DNA of 64,000 nucleotides from Buttiauxella agrestis ATCC 33320 (GTDB taxonomy: Bacteria; Pseudomonadota; Gammaproteobacteria; Enterobacterales; Enterobacteriaceae): contig JALKFA010000001.1 in NCBI GenBank assembly GCA_024169445.1, positions 682,001 to 746,000 of the forward strand. Direction: 5' to 3'. The stretch's first letter is position 1; each line of letters starts with the position of its first letter. A program made the translations under genes and the position numbers. The notes under the pieces are model-generated. The model was not told the DNA's origin. It saw nothing but the letters and a program-made list of their open reading frames with translations, and made no database searches. Below are positions 56,350 to 64,000 of this stretch, piece by piece.

Positions 56350-56769
56350 TCAAGACTTACCGCCTTCAGCACCTTGTTCAAGGGCTTCAAGAATCGTGCA
56401 ATAAGTGATGCAGTGATCGCTATCGCAGCAAATATCATTTAAATCTCGCAATGAACGCTGCATAGCCTGGAGCTCTTCAAGACGCGCCTCAACTTCATTC
56501 AACCGTGCCTGGACAATATTTTTGGAATTATGGCAACCGTCATCATTGGGTTCGATTCGAATAGCAAGTAGATGCCGAATCGAATCCAGGGTAAATCCCA
56601 GGTTGCGGGCATAACGAATAAACCGTAGTCGTTGTAGGTCATTTTCCACATACAGACGAAAACCACCTTCGGTACGGATATTATGGTTCATTAAATGTTG
56701 CTTTTCGTAATACCTAATCGTATCAGGTGTTACACCCGTCAACTTTGCTAATTCCCCGATGCGGTACAT
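56350..56769 (-). CDS. ZntR-like MerR-family metal-responsive regulator
   Basis: A 139-residue MerR-family regulator. The N-terminal winged helix is MYRIGELAKLTGVTPDTIRY, followed by the dimerisation helix and a metal loop. All Zn ligands known for E. coli ZntR are present with the same numbering: Cys79, Cys114, Cys115, His119 and Cys124. An additional Cys is at 120. This predicts sensing of Zn(II), possibly also Cd(II) or Pb(II). A ZntR-type promoter lies in front of the divergent efflux operon at 57522. It is probably a second, operon-specific paralogue, as the canonical zntR lies elsewhere in E. coli. Confidence 0.88.
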   Translation of the reverse strand: MYRIGELAKLTGVTPDTIRYYEKQHLMNHNIRTEGGFRLYVENDLQRLRFIRYARNLGFTLDSIRHLLAIRIEPNDDGCHNSKNIVQARLNEVEARLEELQAMQRSLRDLNDICCDSDHCITYCTILEALEQGAEGGKS

Positions 56770-56812
56770 ATCATTATTTTCCTTATATATCTGATGCCAG
56801 CAGTTATCCGCA

Positions 56813-56832
56813 CACTTTCTATAAAGAAAGTG
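56813..56832. other. Palindrome upstream of the ZntR-like gene
   Basis: CACTTTCTATAAAGAAAGTG has perfect 7-bp arms and lies 44 bp before the regulator start. It could be an operator or simply an AT-rich hairpin between the converging-to-divergent units. Confidence 0.35.
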
Positions 56833-56906
56833 GGGGTTTAATTTGATAGTAAAAAATGAAGAGTAAAAGGGGACCAGGTATTAACGGCCCCCGTTTACTT
56901 TAACTG

Positions 56907-57179
56907 TTATTTTTCTTTATATAACACTGCATTAGCCCCAAACCCCGTATTACCACGCGTGAATCGGCTAACATAATAATAATCAGCCCCGGCTTCAGCC
57001 GCCTTCATATTAATATTAGATTTAGCATCATCGGGTGAAAAATATTTACCCCCGACAGAAATATCACCAACATGAACGTACTTGCTGGTTTCATCCCATG
57101 AGATTTCTGTAGCAGCAAATGAAGGGAGTGATATCACGGAAGTGATGACGGCAGTGGTTAGCATTATTTTCTTGAACAT
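56907..57179 (-). CDS. YdgH/BhsA/McbA-like (DUF1471) small periplasmic protein
   Basis: A 90-residue secreted protein. The signal peptide (residues 1-22) ends in SLPSFAA. The mature DUF1471 domain has the typical GDISVGGKYFSPDDAKSNIN and KAAEAGADYYYVSRF segments. The start at 57179, with AAGGAAAGAG upstream, begins the signal peptide. The family is linked to stress resistance and biofilm; no enzymatic role is known. It is one of two paralogues flanking a 411-bp gap in front of the efflux operon. Confidence 0.82.
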   Translation of the reverse strand: MFKKIMLTTAVITSVISLPSFAATEISWDETSKYVHVGDISVGGKYFSPDDAKSNINMKAAEAGADYYYVSRFTRGNTGFGANAVLYKEK

Positions 57180-57521
57180 ATTCTCTTTCCTTACGATATG
57201 ATTATTTATTTTTAAATGTGCAGCAGTTCGCTGTTTTTTCACCATAACATTGGAGTTAACTTTAGTTTCAATAGCATATTATTTATATTTAACTTAATTT
57301 TCACAATCATGACAATTATGGAGAATCTTCATTATAAATATGACTACACAACAATCATAAAAAACTCTAACACATTATTTTTAAACACTTTAAACAACAA
57401 CACCCTTCATAAACCCTGTGAAAACCTTTGGTTTACTTAATTCTCATACTTGCTTACTCAACAATAAACACACTTTCTACATTCAGAAAATGTAAAGCCA
57501 GGTAAATACACGACTTTTATA
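57180..57521. other. AT-rich noncoding region between two DUF1471 genes
   Basis: No supported gene is visible. The stretch is strongly AT-rich and must hold the promoter of the minus-strand DUF1471 gene. I found no ZntR-type element facing that gene. Confidence 0.5.
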
Positions 57522-57553
57522 TTGAATCTGGAGTTGGTTCAGATGGCTATCAT
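57522..57553 (+). promoter_or_regulatory. ZntR-type promoter with 20-bp spacer
   Basis: TTGAAT (57522-57527), a 20-bp spacer beginning CTGGAGTTGGTTCAGAT, and TATCAT (57548-57553). The E. coli zntA promoter has TTGACT, a 20-bp spacer beginning CTGGAGTCGACTCCAGA, and TATCCT. The long spacer with an internal dyad is the hallmark of MerR-family activation. It faces the gene at 57591. Confidence 0.8.
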
Positions 57554-57590
57554 TATGCTTACCTCCATCATGACCTGAAAAGGATGCATT

Positions 57591-57863
57591 ATGATTCGTA
57601 AAACTGCTGCGTTAACCATGTTGTTATTTTCTATTTCCTTCTCCGCTTCTTCGGCGACAGAAATTAAAAACAATGAAGCAAAGGCTTATCAGGAAATAGG
57701 TCACATTTCAGTTTCTGGTAAACCGTCTTCAGAAGAAGCGGTTGCCGCGATAAAAACACGAGCTGAAGAATCTGGAGCAGATTACTTTTCGATTGTAAGA
57801 CTAACCACCCCTGGTGATAGCAGTAAATGGAGTGCAAATGCGGTGCTTTATAAATCCCAGTAA
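57591..57863 (+). CDS. YdgH/BhsA/McbA-like (DUF1471) small periplasmic protein, first gene of the efflux unit
   Basis: A 90-residue secreted protein, paralogous to the product of 56907. The signal peptide (about residues 1-22) ends in SASSATE. The mature part has IGHISVSGKPSSEEAVAAIK and RAEESGADYFSIVRL. It lies 38 nt after a ZntR-type promoter and 63 nt before the outer-membrane efflux gene, so it is probably transcribed with it. A metal-related envelope role is inferred from this position only. Confidence 0.85.
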   Translation: MIRKTAALTMLLFSISFSASSATEIKNNEAKAYQEIGHISVSGKPSSEEAVAAIKTRAEESGADYFSIVRLTTPGDSSKWSANAVLYKSQ

Positions 57864-57926
57864 CTCTATTTTATTTAATCACCGGCATCACCGTTATGGG
57901 ATGTCTGTTCTTACCAGGAGAGAGAT

Positions 57927-59195
57927 ATGCGAATCTGGACGCTGACACTGTTTATTTTTATTGCTCCGGGAAGCATTGCTCTGGCAGCAACAACGGTTCC
58001 TCCTACCCTTTCTGAACTTCAACAATATGCACTCAAAAATAATATCAGCTCACCCGATCAGCAAGCGCAATTGAGCTCACTAATAGGAGGCTCAGAATCC
58101 GCTGACGCGCTGTTATTTAACAATCCGGTCATCGATGGGAATAGCGGAAAAAGACGTTCTGTGGCGGGTAACCCTGACAATATTCAACAAACTGAATGGG
58201 GCGCGGGTGTTTCCCAGACATTTGAAATTGCGGGGCAACAAGGATACCGACAGGAATCAGCTCAATTCGCCATGAGTGCCTTCCGGGAGGAGTCGCTGGA
58301 TACGCGAAATCAGGTATTGCTGACCACATCAACGCTGTTCTACCAGATTGTGACTTTGCAGGAAAAAGTCCGTCTGGAAAGAGAGGCCGTTGAGTTGTTT
58401 TCTCGAGCAGAACTTGTGGTGTCCCGGCAACGGCAGTCAGGTAGTGCCACCCGCCTGGATAACAACGTTGCCACCATTGAGCGCCAGCTTGCCAATAACC
58501 AGTTACTAACCGCCCAACAAGACTTAAAGGACACCCGCAACGAACTTGCGCGTTTTTTGCTGACCTCTGAAGACGCGATACCTGAAATGAAAGGGGATTT
58601 CGACACAACCGCCAAACCCCTCCCCTATACCTACGCTTCTCTGGGGTCGCGGCTAGAAAAGAGCCCTAAACTCGCGGCGCTGGAATGGCAGGAGAAAAGT
58701 GCCATTGCTGAGCTGGAACTCCAGAAAGCAGCTCGGATCCCGGATGTCACCCTTGGCGTCAGCTATTCGCAGGATGGGCCGGATGACAGCCGTGAAGATC
58801 TGACCACCTTATCGATTTCCGTACCGCTTCCACTATTTCAGCGAAACGAGGCGGGTATCGGGCAGGCGACCACCGCGGTGACGCGTTCACGTCTGGCCAT
58901 CAACACCGCTAAGAATGAACAACAGCAAACTCTTAAAAATCAATGGGACAAGCTGAACAACCTGAAAGACAGGGTACGGATCCTCAATCAACAGGTCCTG
59001 CCAGCTACAGACATGAACAAACAGCTCACCCTGCTGGCACAGGAAAATGGGCAAAGCAGCCTGCCAGATGTTTTGCTGACCAGCCAACAGATCCTGAATG
59101 CCCAACGCACCAGGCTAGACACACTTCTCGAGTACCAGACAACGCGTCTGAAACTAGAAAATATCGCTAACTGGAGTGGACAGGAGCTCCCATGA
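57927..59195 (+). CDS. Outer-membrane factor of a heavy-metal RND efflux system (CzcC/CusC-like)
   Basis: A 422-residue TolC-superfamily protein. A signal peptide (about residues 1-20, ending ALAA) precedes two outer-membrane efflux protein repeats with long coiled helices. Landmarks are VSQTFEIAGQQGYRQESAQF and DVTLGVSYSQDGPDDSREDL. It would form the trimeric exit duct. No lipobox like that of CusC is evident. It overlaps the next gene by 4 nt. Confidence 0.87.
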   Translation: MRIWTLTLFIFIAPGSIALAATTVPPTLSELQQYALKNNISSPDQQAQLSSLIGGSESADALLFNNPVIDGNSGKRRSVAGNPDNIQQTEWGAGVSQTFEIAGQQGYRQESAQFAMSAFREESLDTRNQVLLTTSTLFYQIVTLQEKVRLEREAVELFSRAELVVSRQRQSGSATRLDNNVATIERQLANNQLLTAQQDLKDTRNELARFLLTSEDAIPEMKGDFDTTAKPLPYTYASLGSRLEKSPKLAALEWQEKSAIAELELQKAARIPDVTLGVSYSQDGPDDSREDLTTLSISVPLPLFQRNEAGIGQATTAVTRSRLAINTAKNEQQQTLKNQWDKLNNLKDRVRILNQQVLPATDMNKQLTLLAQENGQSSLPDVLLTSQQILNAQRTRLDTLLEYQTTRLKLENIANWSGQELP

Positions 59196-60313
59196 CTCAG
59201 AATAATGCGCAGTACCGCCGTTTGCCATCCGCACTGTATTTTATTGTTTTTGTAGGTTTCTTTTCCCCAGCAGTCAGTGCATCACCCGACGATTCAGAAG
59301 AAGCGGAGACTGTGTCTACTCCGAAGGAAGTCCTGCTCGAAACTATCGGCCCTGCCCCGATGACCAACGAGTTTCGAGCGCTGGCCACCATCCAGTTAGA
59401 TCCCCAACGTTCAGCTACCATTTCTTCGCGGATAAACGGCTGGATCACTTCTGTTAATGCTCTTCCGGGTAAAAAAGTGAGTAAAGGAGACACTCTCGCG
59501 ACCCTGGACAGCATACAGCTTCGTGATGAAAACAATGTCGTTAAGCAGGCCAGGGCAGCACTCAATGCCGCCTCTGAACTGCTCAAGCGTAAACAAAAAA
59601 TGATGGCAGAAGAGATAATCCCTCGCAACGATCTGACTGCTGCGACGCTTGCTTACCAGCAAGCAAAAGCCGAATTTGATGCGGCACAGGCCCGACAAAC
59701 ATTATTCGGCTCCAACGGTAAATCAGCTTCGCTGTCGACAATTACCGCCCCCTTCAGCGGCACCGTTCTGACCACAACGGCCCGCCAGGAGCAAGCCGTC
59801 ACCCCCGCAGACGTTCTGTTTACCCTCAGTGATTTGAGCACCGTACTGATTACTGCCAATGTGCCGGAATCTCAGGTTCGTTTCCTCGAGCCAGGAGCCA
59901 CGGTGCGTATTCAGGCCAGTGCCTGGCCCGACGAAACATTTTCCGGTCAGATTGTGAGTACTGCCGGCACCCTTGATTCCTCATCCCGCACCCTTGCGAC
60001 CTATATTGCCGTCAATAACGAGGATGGACGTCTGAAACCGGAAATGCAGGTCACCGCTTATGTCCGTTATAGCCCCCCTAAGCCAGTCATCAGCGTACCG
60101 GACTCTGCATTAACACTGATGGATGGCAAGTCGTCGGTATTTGTCGCAAATGGTGAAAATAAATATCAACCCGTCCAGGTTACGACCGGGAAAAAGGGTC
60201 TGGACAGGACAGAAATTACCAGTGGGCTGAAGCCCGGGGACCGTGTGGTTGTTAACCAGACTTACGATCTGAAATCCCGACTGCTTATCGCAGAAACGGC
60301 TGGCGGGCACTAA
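59192..60313 (+). CDS. Periplasmic adaptor (membrane-fusion protein) of the heavy-metal RND system
   Basis: A 373-residue CzcB/CusB-like adaptor. A hydrophobic N-terminal signal (about residues 12-31, ending SPAVSA) is followed by a lipoyl/barrel-sandwich half (ISSRINGWITSVNALPGKKV) and a helical hairpin. The second lipoyl half is TITAPFSGTVLTTTARQEQA, and a beta-barrel and membrane-proximal domain follow. It links the inner-membrane pump to the outer-membrane duct. It lies 10 nt before the pump gene. Confidence 0.88.
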   Translation: MTQNNAQYRRLPSALYFIVFVGFFSPAVSASPDDSEEAETVSTPKEVLLETIGPAPMTNEFRALATIQLDPQRSATISSRINGWITSVNALPGKKVSKGDTLATLDSIQLRDENNVVKQARAALNAASELLKRKQKMMAEEIIPRNDLTAATLAYQQAKAEFDAAQARQTLFGSNGKSASLSTITAPFSGTVLTTTARQEQAVTPADVLFTLSDLSTVLITANVPESQVRFLEPGATVRIQASAWPDETFSGQIVSTAGTLDSSSRTLATYIAVNNEDGRLKPEMQVTAYVRYSPPKPVISVPDSALTLMDGKSSVFVANGENKYQPVQVTTGKKGLDRTEITSGLKPGDRVVVNQTYDLKSRLLIAETAGGH

Positions 60314-60323
60314 GGAGACACAC

Positions 60324-63300
60324 ATGCTCGGTTCGTTGATAAACCTATCTCTGAAATACAAGCTGCTGATCATTGTGTTGTTTATGGCCGTTGTCGGCTA
60401 TGGCGTCATGGCATTCCGAAGCGTCCCCGTGGACGCCTTCCCCGATGTAACGCCGGTGCAGGTGAATGTCTATACAGAAGCTTCTGGCCTGGCCGCCGAA
60501 GATATTGAAAAGCTGTTCACCGTTCCGGTAGAAAGCAATATGGCCGGGTTACCCAATGTGGAACAAATCCGTTCAATGTCATTGGCGGGCCTTTCCTACA
60601 TCAGTATCAATTTTAAAGACAACACGGATATTTATCTTGCTCGCCAGTGGGTCAGTGAAAAACTTCAGGAGATCGGGGACTCGCTCCCGGCGGGGTACAG
60701 CCCGCCAGTGCTGGGAGCCAACTCCTCCGGACTGGGGCAAGTTTTCTGGTATACCCTGGATGCGGGTAATTCCGGCCTCAGCACCATGGAATTACGTTCA
60801 CTCCAGGAATGGACCATCAGGATGATCCTGAAAACGGTGCCAGGTGTGGATGATGTGGTTTCATGGGGCGGGAATGAAAAACAGTATCAGGTCACGCTCG
60901 ATCCGGAAAAAATGGCGCTGTACAGCATCACGTTGGCTGACGTGCTCCCGGTGCTTGCAGGGAATAACCGCCAGGCCGGTGGGCAAAGCGTCAACATCGG
61001 TGAGGAACAGTATCTGGTTCGGGGTTATGGCCAGCTGGAAAGTCTTTCCGATATTGCAGGTCTGCGCATCACAAGTGCCGGTAACCACCCGGTCTATATT
61101 CGGGATATCGCCAAAGTGGAGTTCACACCAGCCGTTCGTGCAGGTGCGGTCACCCAAAATGGGCAGGAAGTCGTCATGGGGATGGTTCTGTCGCGCATTA
61201 ACGAAAATGCCAGTGATGTCGTTAATGGTGTAAAGGACAAAATCTCAACAGTGGTGAATTCACTGCTGCCTGAAGGTGTCACGCTGAAAACGGTTTATGA
61301 TCGAACAAACCTGGTTGATCTGGCGCTGAAAACGGCACAAAGCGCGCTGCTGGAAGGGGCTTTGCTGGTTGCCATTGTCCTGTTTTTGTTCCTCGGGGAA
61401 CTCCGTTCAGCGCTGATTGTGATTATCACTCTGCCCGGCTCCATGCTGATAGCCTTTATTCTGATGCAACAATTCGGCTTGTCAGCAAACCTGATGTCGC
61501 TGGCAGGTCTGGCTATCGGTACCGGCATGATGGTGGATGGTGCAGTGGTCATGGTGGAGAATATCCATCGAAGGCTGGCGCTCAATCATGCCAGTGGCGC
61601 GAAAAACAGCTTCGCGCTGCAAATCCAGGAAGCCGCCAGGGAAGTGGCGATACCGGTGGCCTTTGCGATTTTAATTATCGTCGTGGTCTTTACTCCGCTG
61701 CTGACGCTCGATGGGCTTGAAGGCAAGCTGTTCCGCCCGATGGCACTGACGATTATTTTCGCGATGCTGGGGTCGTTAATTCTCTCGCTGACCATCGTGC
61801 CTGTGCTGTCGTCGCTGTTGCTCAAGCCCGCACATGAAAATGAAACCCGCATAGTCAGATGGATTACTGCAGGCTACCAACCGTTACTGAACAAAGTGTT
61901 ATCACGCAGGAAAGCGACAATAAGCATCGCGCTGACCGCGTTTTTGTTTTCCCTGGCACTGTTTCCATTTTTGGGGAAAAGCTTTATGCCCCAATTACAG
62001 GAAGGCAGTCTGATGTTCAGGATCACTTCCATTCCATCCACATCACTGGACAGTACGCTGGCACTCTCGCGCAAAGTTTCTGATGATATTCGTGGCCAGT
62101 TCCCTGAAGTGAAAGATGTGGTCGCCACCATTGGACGTGCCGAAAAAGGCGAAACCGCAGACGTCAATTCAATGGAGGTTTTGTTGACGATGAACCCGCG
62201 GGAAAACTGGCCTGAAGACATTTCTTATGACCAACTGGCCCGTAACATCCAGGCGGTTCTTGAAGAAAAACATCCAGGGGCATTGTTCAGTGCAACACAG
62301 CCGATTCAGATGCGTGTCGATGAACTGATTTCGGGGATCCGCGCCACTCTGGCCCTGAAAATTTATGGGCCAGATAGCGCCACACTAGATTCCCTGAGCC
62401 AGCAAATCCAGGCCACACTGAATAAAATCCCGGGCGTAGAAGAACTTTCAACGGAGTCCAGCAAGGGTAAACCCCAGGTGATTATCCGCGTCGATCGTGA
62501 AAAAGCGGCGGGTTATGGCATCAATACCAGCGACATCATGGATGTGGTGGAGTCCGGTATTGGCGGTGCGAGCATCTCGAGCATCATCGAAGGAACCGCT
62601 CGTTTTGATCTGGTGACCCGATTTAGCGCGCCTTACCGGGAGTCTGTTTCAGCTATCAGTGCCATCCCGCTACGTGGGGCGTCAGGCCAACTGATTTCGC
62701 TGTCGCAGGTTGCGGATATTGAGCTGGCTGAAGGGTACGCCTTCCTGCGCCGGGAAGGGCTACAACGTTACGTCGTGCTACAGATGGAAGTTGAAGGGCG
62801 TGATATTGACGGCTTTGTGAAGGAAGCCAGCCAGGCCATTGAGAAAAACAACCCGCTACCGGAGGGATACTGGAGCACCTGGGGTGGAGCCTTTGAAAAT
62901 CAGCAACGCGCGATGGGCAAACTGTCTGTGATTCTGCCGCTGACCATTGGGCTGATCTTTATTCTGCTCTACACCGCATTCGGAACTCTGCGACATGCCA
63001 CACTCATCATCGCGAACGTTCCGTTTGCCATGACGGGAGGAATTCTTTCCCTGTTCCTGAGTGGACAATATATGTCGGTTCCTTCCTCGGTCGGATTTAT
63101 TGCCGTCTTTGGTGTCTCAATGCTCAACGGGATTGTGATGGTGTCATTCTTTAACGAACTGAGACAACAAGGAGCCAGTATCCGCGATGCTGTCCGACTG
63201 GGTGCGGTTCAGCGTCTGCGTCCAGTATTGATTACTGCGACGGTCGCGATACTGGGGCTGATCCCAATGCTGCTTTCCAGCGGCGTCGGTGCCGAAGTAC

Positions 63301-63446
63301 AGCGTCCATTAGCGACGGTGGTGGTCGGAGGGTTATTAACGTCCACAGCTCTGACATTATTCTTGCTGCCGCTGCTGTATGAAATGACGGAGAACTGGCA
63401 TATGAAGCGCAATGCTGCTGCCCAAAAGGAACTGGATGCTCAATAA
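60324..63446 (+). CDS. Heavy-metal efflux RND pump (CzcA/CusA superfamily, HME)
   Basis: A 1040-residue proton-driven pump with 12 hydrophobic segments and two large periplasmic loops, the usual HME length. The helix-4 motif reads AIGTGMMVDGAVVMVEN (about 397-413). Asp405 and Glu412 correspond to two proton-relay acids of CzcA. The first acid (Asp402 of CzcA) is replaced by Gly399, a CusA-like feature, while DG rather than DA follows, as in CzcA. Metal specificity is therefore not decided by the motif. The ZntR-type promoter and regulator point to Zn/Cd/Pb. It ends with a strong terminator before glyS. Confidence 0.9.
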   Translation: MLGSLINLSLKYKLLIIVLFMAVVGYGVMAFRSVPVDAFPDVTPVQVNVYTEASGLAAEDIEKLFTVPVESNMAGLPNVEQIRSMSLAGLSYISINFKDNTDIYLARQWVSEKLQEIGDSLPAGYSPPVLGANSSGLGQVFWYTLDAGNSGLSTMELRSLQEWTIRMILKTVPGVDDVVSWGGNEKQYQVTLDPEKMALYSITLADVLPVLAGNNRQAGGQSVNIGEEQYLVRGYGQLESLSDIAGLRITSAGNHPVYIRDIAKVEFTPAVRAGAVTQNGQEVVMGMVLSRINENASDVVNGVKDKISTVVNSLLPEGVTLKTVYDRTNLVDLALKTAQSALLEGALLVAIVLFLFLGELRSALIVIITLPGSMLIAFILMQQFGLSANLMSLAGLAIGTGMMVDGAVVMVENIHRRLALNHASGAKNSFALQIQEAAREVAIPVAFAILIIVVVFTPLLTLDGLEGKLFRPMALTIIFAMLGSLILSLTIVPVLSSLLLKPAHENETRIVRWITAGYQPLLNKVLSRRKATISIALTAFLFSLALFPFLGKSFMPQLQEGSLMFRITSIPSTSLDSTLALSRKVSDDIRGQFPEVKDVVATIGRAEKGETADVNSMEVLLTMNPRENWPEDISYDQLARNIQAVLEEKHPGALFSATQPIQMRVDELISGIRATLALKIYGPDSATLDSLSQQIQATLNKIPGVEELSTESSKGKPQVIIRVDREKAAGYGINTSDIMDVVESGIGGASISSIIEGTARFDLVTRFSAPYRESVSAISAIPLRGASGQLISLSQVADIELAEGYAFLRREGLQRYVVLQMEVEGRDIDGFVKEASQAIEKNNPLPEGYWSTWGGAFENQQRAMGKLSVILPLTIGLIFILLYTAFGTLRHATLIIANVPFAMTGGILSLFLSGQYMSVPSSVGFIAVFGVSMLNGIVMVSFFNELRQQGASIRDAVRLGAVQRLRPVLITATVAILGLIPMLLSSGVGAEVQRPLATVVVGGLLTSTALTLFLLPLLYEMTENWHMKRNAAAQKELDAQ

Positions 63447-63461
63447 CTAGCAACAAATAAC

Positions 63462-63496
63462 AACGGGGAATATCTTACGATATTCCCCGTTAATTT
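63462..63496. terminator. Shared terminator of the RND pump gene and glyS
   Basis: AACGGGGAATATC-ttac-GATATTCCCCGTT is a perfect 13-bp stem followed by AATTTTT. It sits between converging genes and can serve both. Confidence 0.85.
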
Positions 63497-63513
63497 TTAT
63501 AACCGCTAAACGC

Positions 63514-64000
63514 TTATTGCAGCAGAGAAATATCCGCAACCTGCAAGAACAGCTCGCGCAGTTTGGCAAGCAGCGTCAGACGGTTGATACGCAGTTCTTT
63601 ATCTTCTGCGTTCACCATCACTTTGTCGAAGAACATATCCACGGGTTCACGCAACGCAGCCAGTTCCACTAACGCTTCCTGGTAACGGCCTTCGGCGAAG
63701 AACGGTTCCAGTTTGTCGCGCAGGATAACCAACTGACGAGCAAGATCCATCTCTTCTGGCTCTTTCAGAACCGAAGCACGTACGTGATCTTGTAGCTCTT
63801 CGTCTGACTTCGCCAGAATGTTGGAAACACGCTTGTTGGCTGCCGCCAGTGCTGCTGCCGCTTCCAGAGTACGGAAGTGCGACACCGCTTTCATGCGCGC
63901 ATCAAAATCTGCTGGTTTGGTTGGACGACGTGCCAGAACAGCCTGGATGGTATCTACGCTGTGGCCTTCTTCCTGATACCAGGCACGGAAACGGCCTAGC
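63514..64000 (-). CDS. glyS: Glycyl-tRNA synthetase beta subunit, C-terminal part (gene runs off the window)
   Basis: The last 161 codons of glyS. The helical C-terminal domain (DALR-like tRNA-binding fold) is recognisable in [39 protein letters not shown] and the terminus [14 protein letters not shown]. It pairs with GlyQ in an alpha2beta2 enzyme that charges tRNA-Gly. The reading frame continues beyond position 64000, so the Met near 63894 is internal and not a start. Confidence 0.97.
   Translation of the reverse strand, partial: LGRFRAWYQEEGHSVDTIQAVLARRPTKPADFDARMKAVSHFRTLEAAAALAAANKRVSNILAKSDEELQDHVRASVLKEPEEMDLARQLVILRDKLEPFFAEGRYQEALVELAALREPVDMFFDKVMVNAEDKELRINRLTLLAKLRELFLQVADISLLQ

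Overview
The window is a chromosomal segment of a motile member of the Enterobacteriaceae. Almost every housekeeping gene (glp, glg, asd, yicI, selC, fdo, rha, sodA, yiiM, cspA, yiaF, yiaG, glyS) encodes a protein of the length and motif content known from Escherichia coli. It is not E. coli itself: it carries cheV, a second (ABC-type) L-rhamnose importer, an orphan Hcp cassette and an extra metal-efflux operon. The genus cannot be fixed from the sequence alone.

Layout. 1-14.5 kb: glpD (partial), glpEGR, the glycogen cluster glgBXCAP, asd and yhgN. 14.5-15 kb: a decayed copy of a structured element with IS50/Tn5-like ends. 15-17.8 kb: yicI and the selenocysteine tRNA gene selC. 17.8-20.6 kb: an AT-rich cassette beside selC (cyclase-fold protein, ParA-like ATPase, ribbon-helix-helix protein) and a divergent gene of unknown family. 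20.7-22.8 kb: a small lipoprotein, an HSL-type esterase and a PemIK/MazEF toxin-antitoxin pair. 22.8-29.8 kb: fdhE-fdoIHG (fdoG has an in-frame UGA-Sec codon), fdhD and asr. 29.9-34.3 kb: cheV, an orphan hcp-effector-immunity trio, a remnant with P4/P1 C4-like immunity architecture, a paralogue of the unknown gene at 20 kb, and rhuM. 34.3-49.2 kb: the L-rhamnose regulon, with catabolism, ABC importer, regulators and symporter, plus an extra isomerase-family gene. 49.3-51.3 kb: sodA, yiiM and cspA with its cold-shock leader. 51.4-52.5 kb: a broken antitoxin-like remnant and a complete 652-bp copy of the structured element. 52.5-56.3 kb: yiaF, an aromatic-acid transporter with PcaR-type boxes, yiaG and uspF. 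56.3-63.5 kb: a ZntR-like regulator, two small DUF1471 proteins and a three-gene RND heavy-metal efflux operon driven by a ZntR-type promoter. The window ends in the 3' part of glyS.

Compared with the E. coli K-12 map as I know it, four syntenic blocks are joined: glpD-yhgN, yicI-selC, fdhE-yiiM and cspA/yiaF/yiaG/glyS. Two junction regions contain the IS50-ended element and a third is the selC cassette. The best candidates for undescribed biology are the foldback element, the RHH-ParA-cyclase cassette with paired operators, the C4-like antisense region with its unknown downstream gene family, and the ZntR-controlled DUF1471-RND operon.
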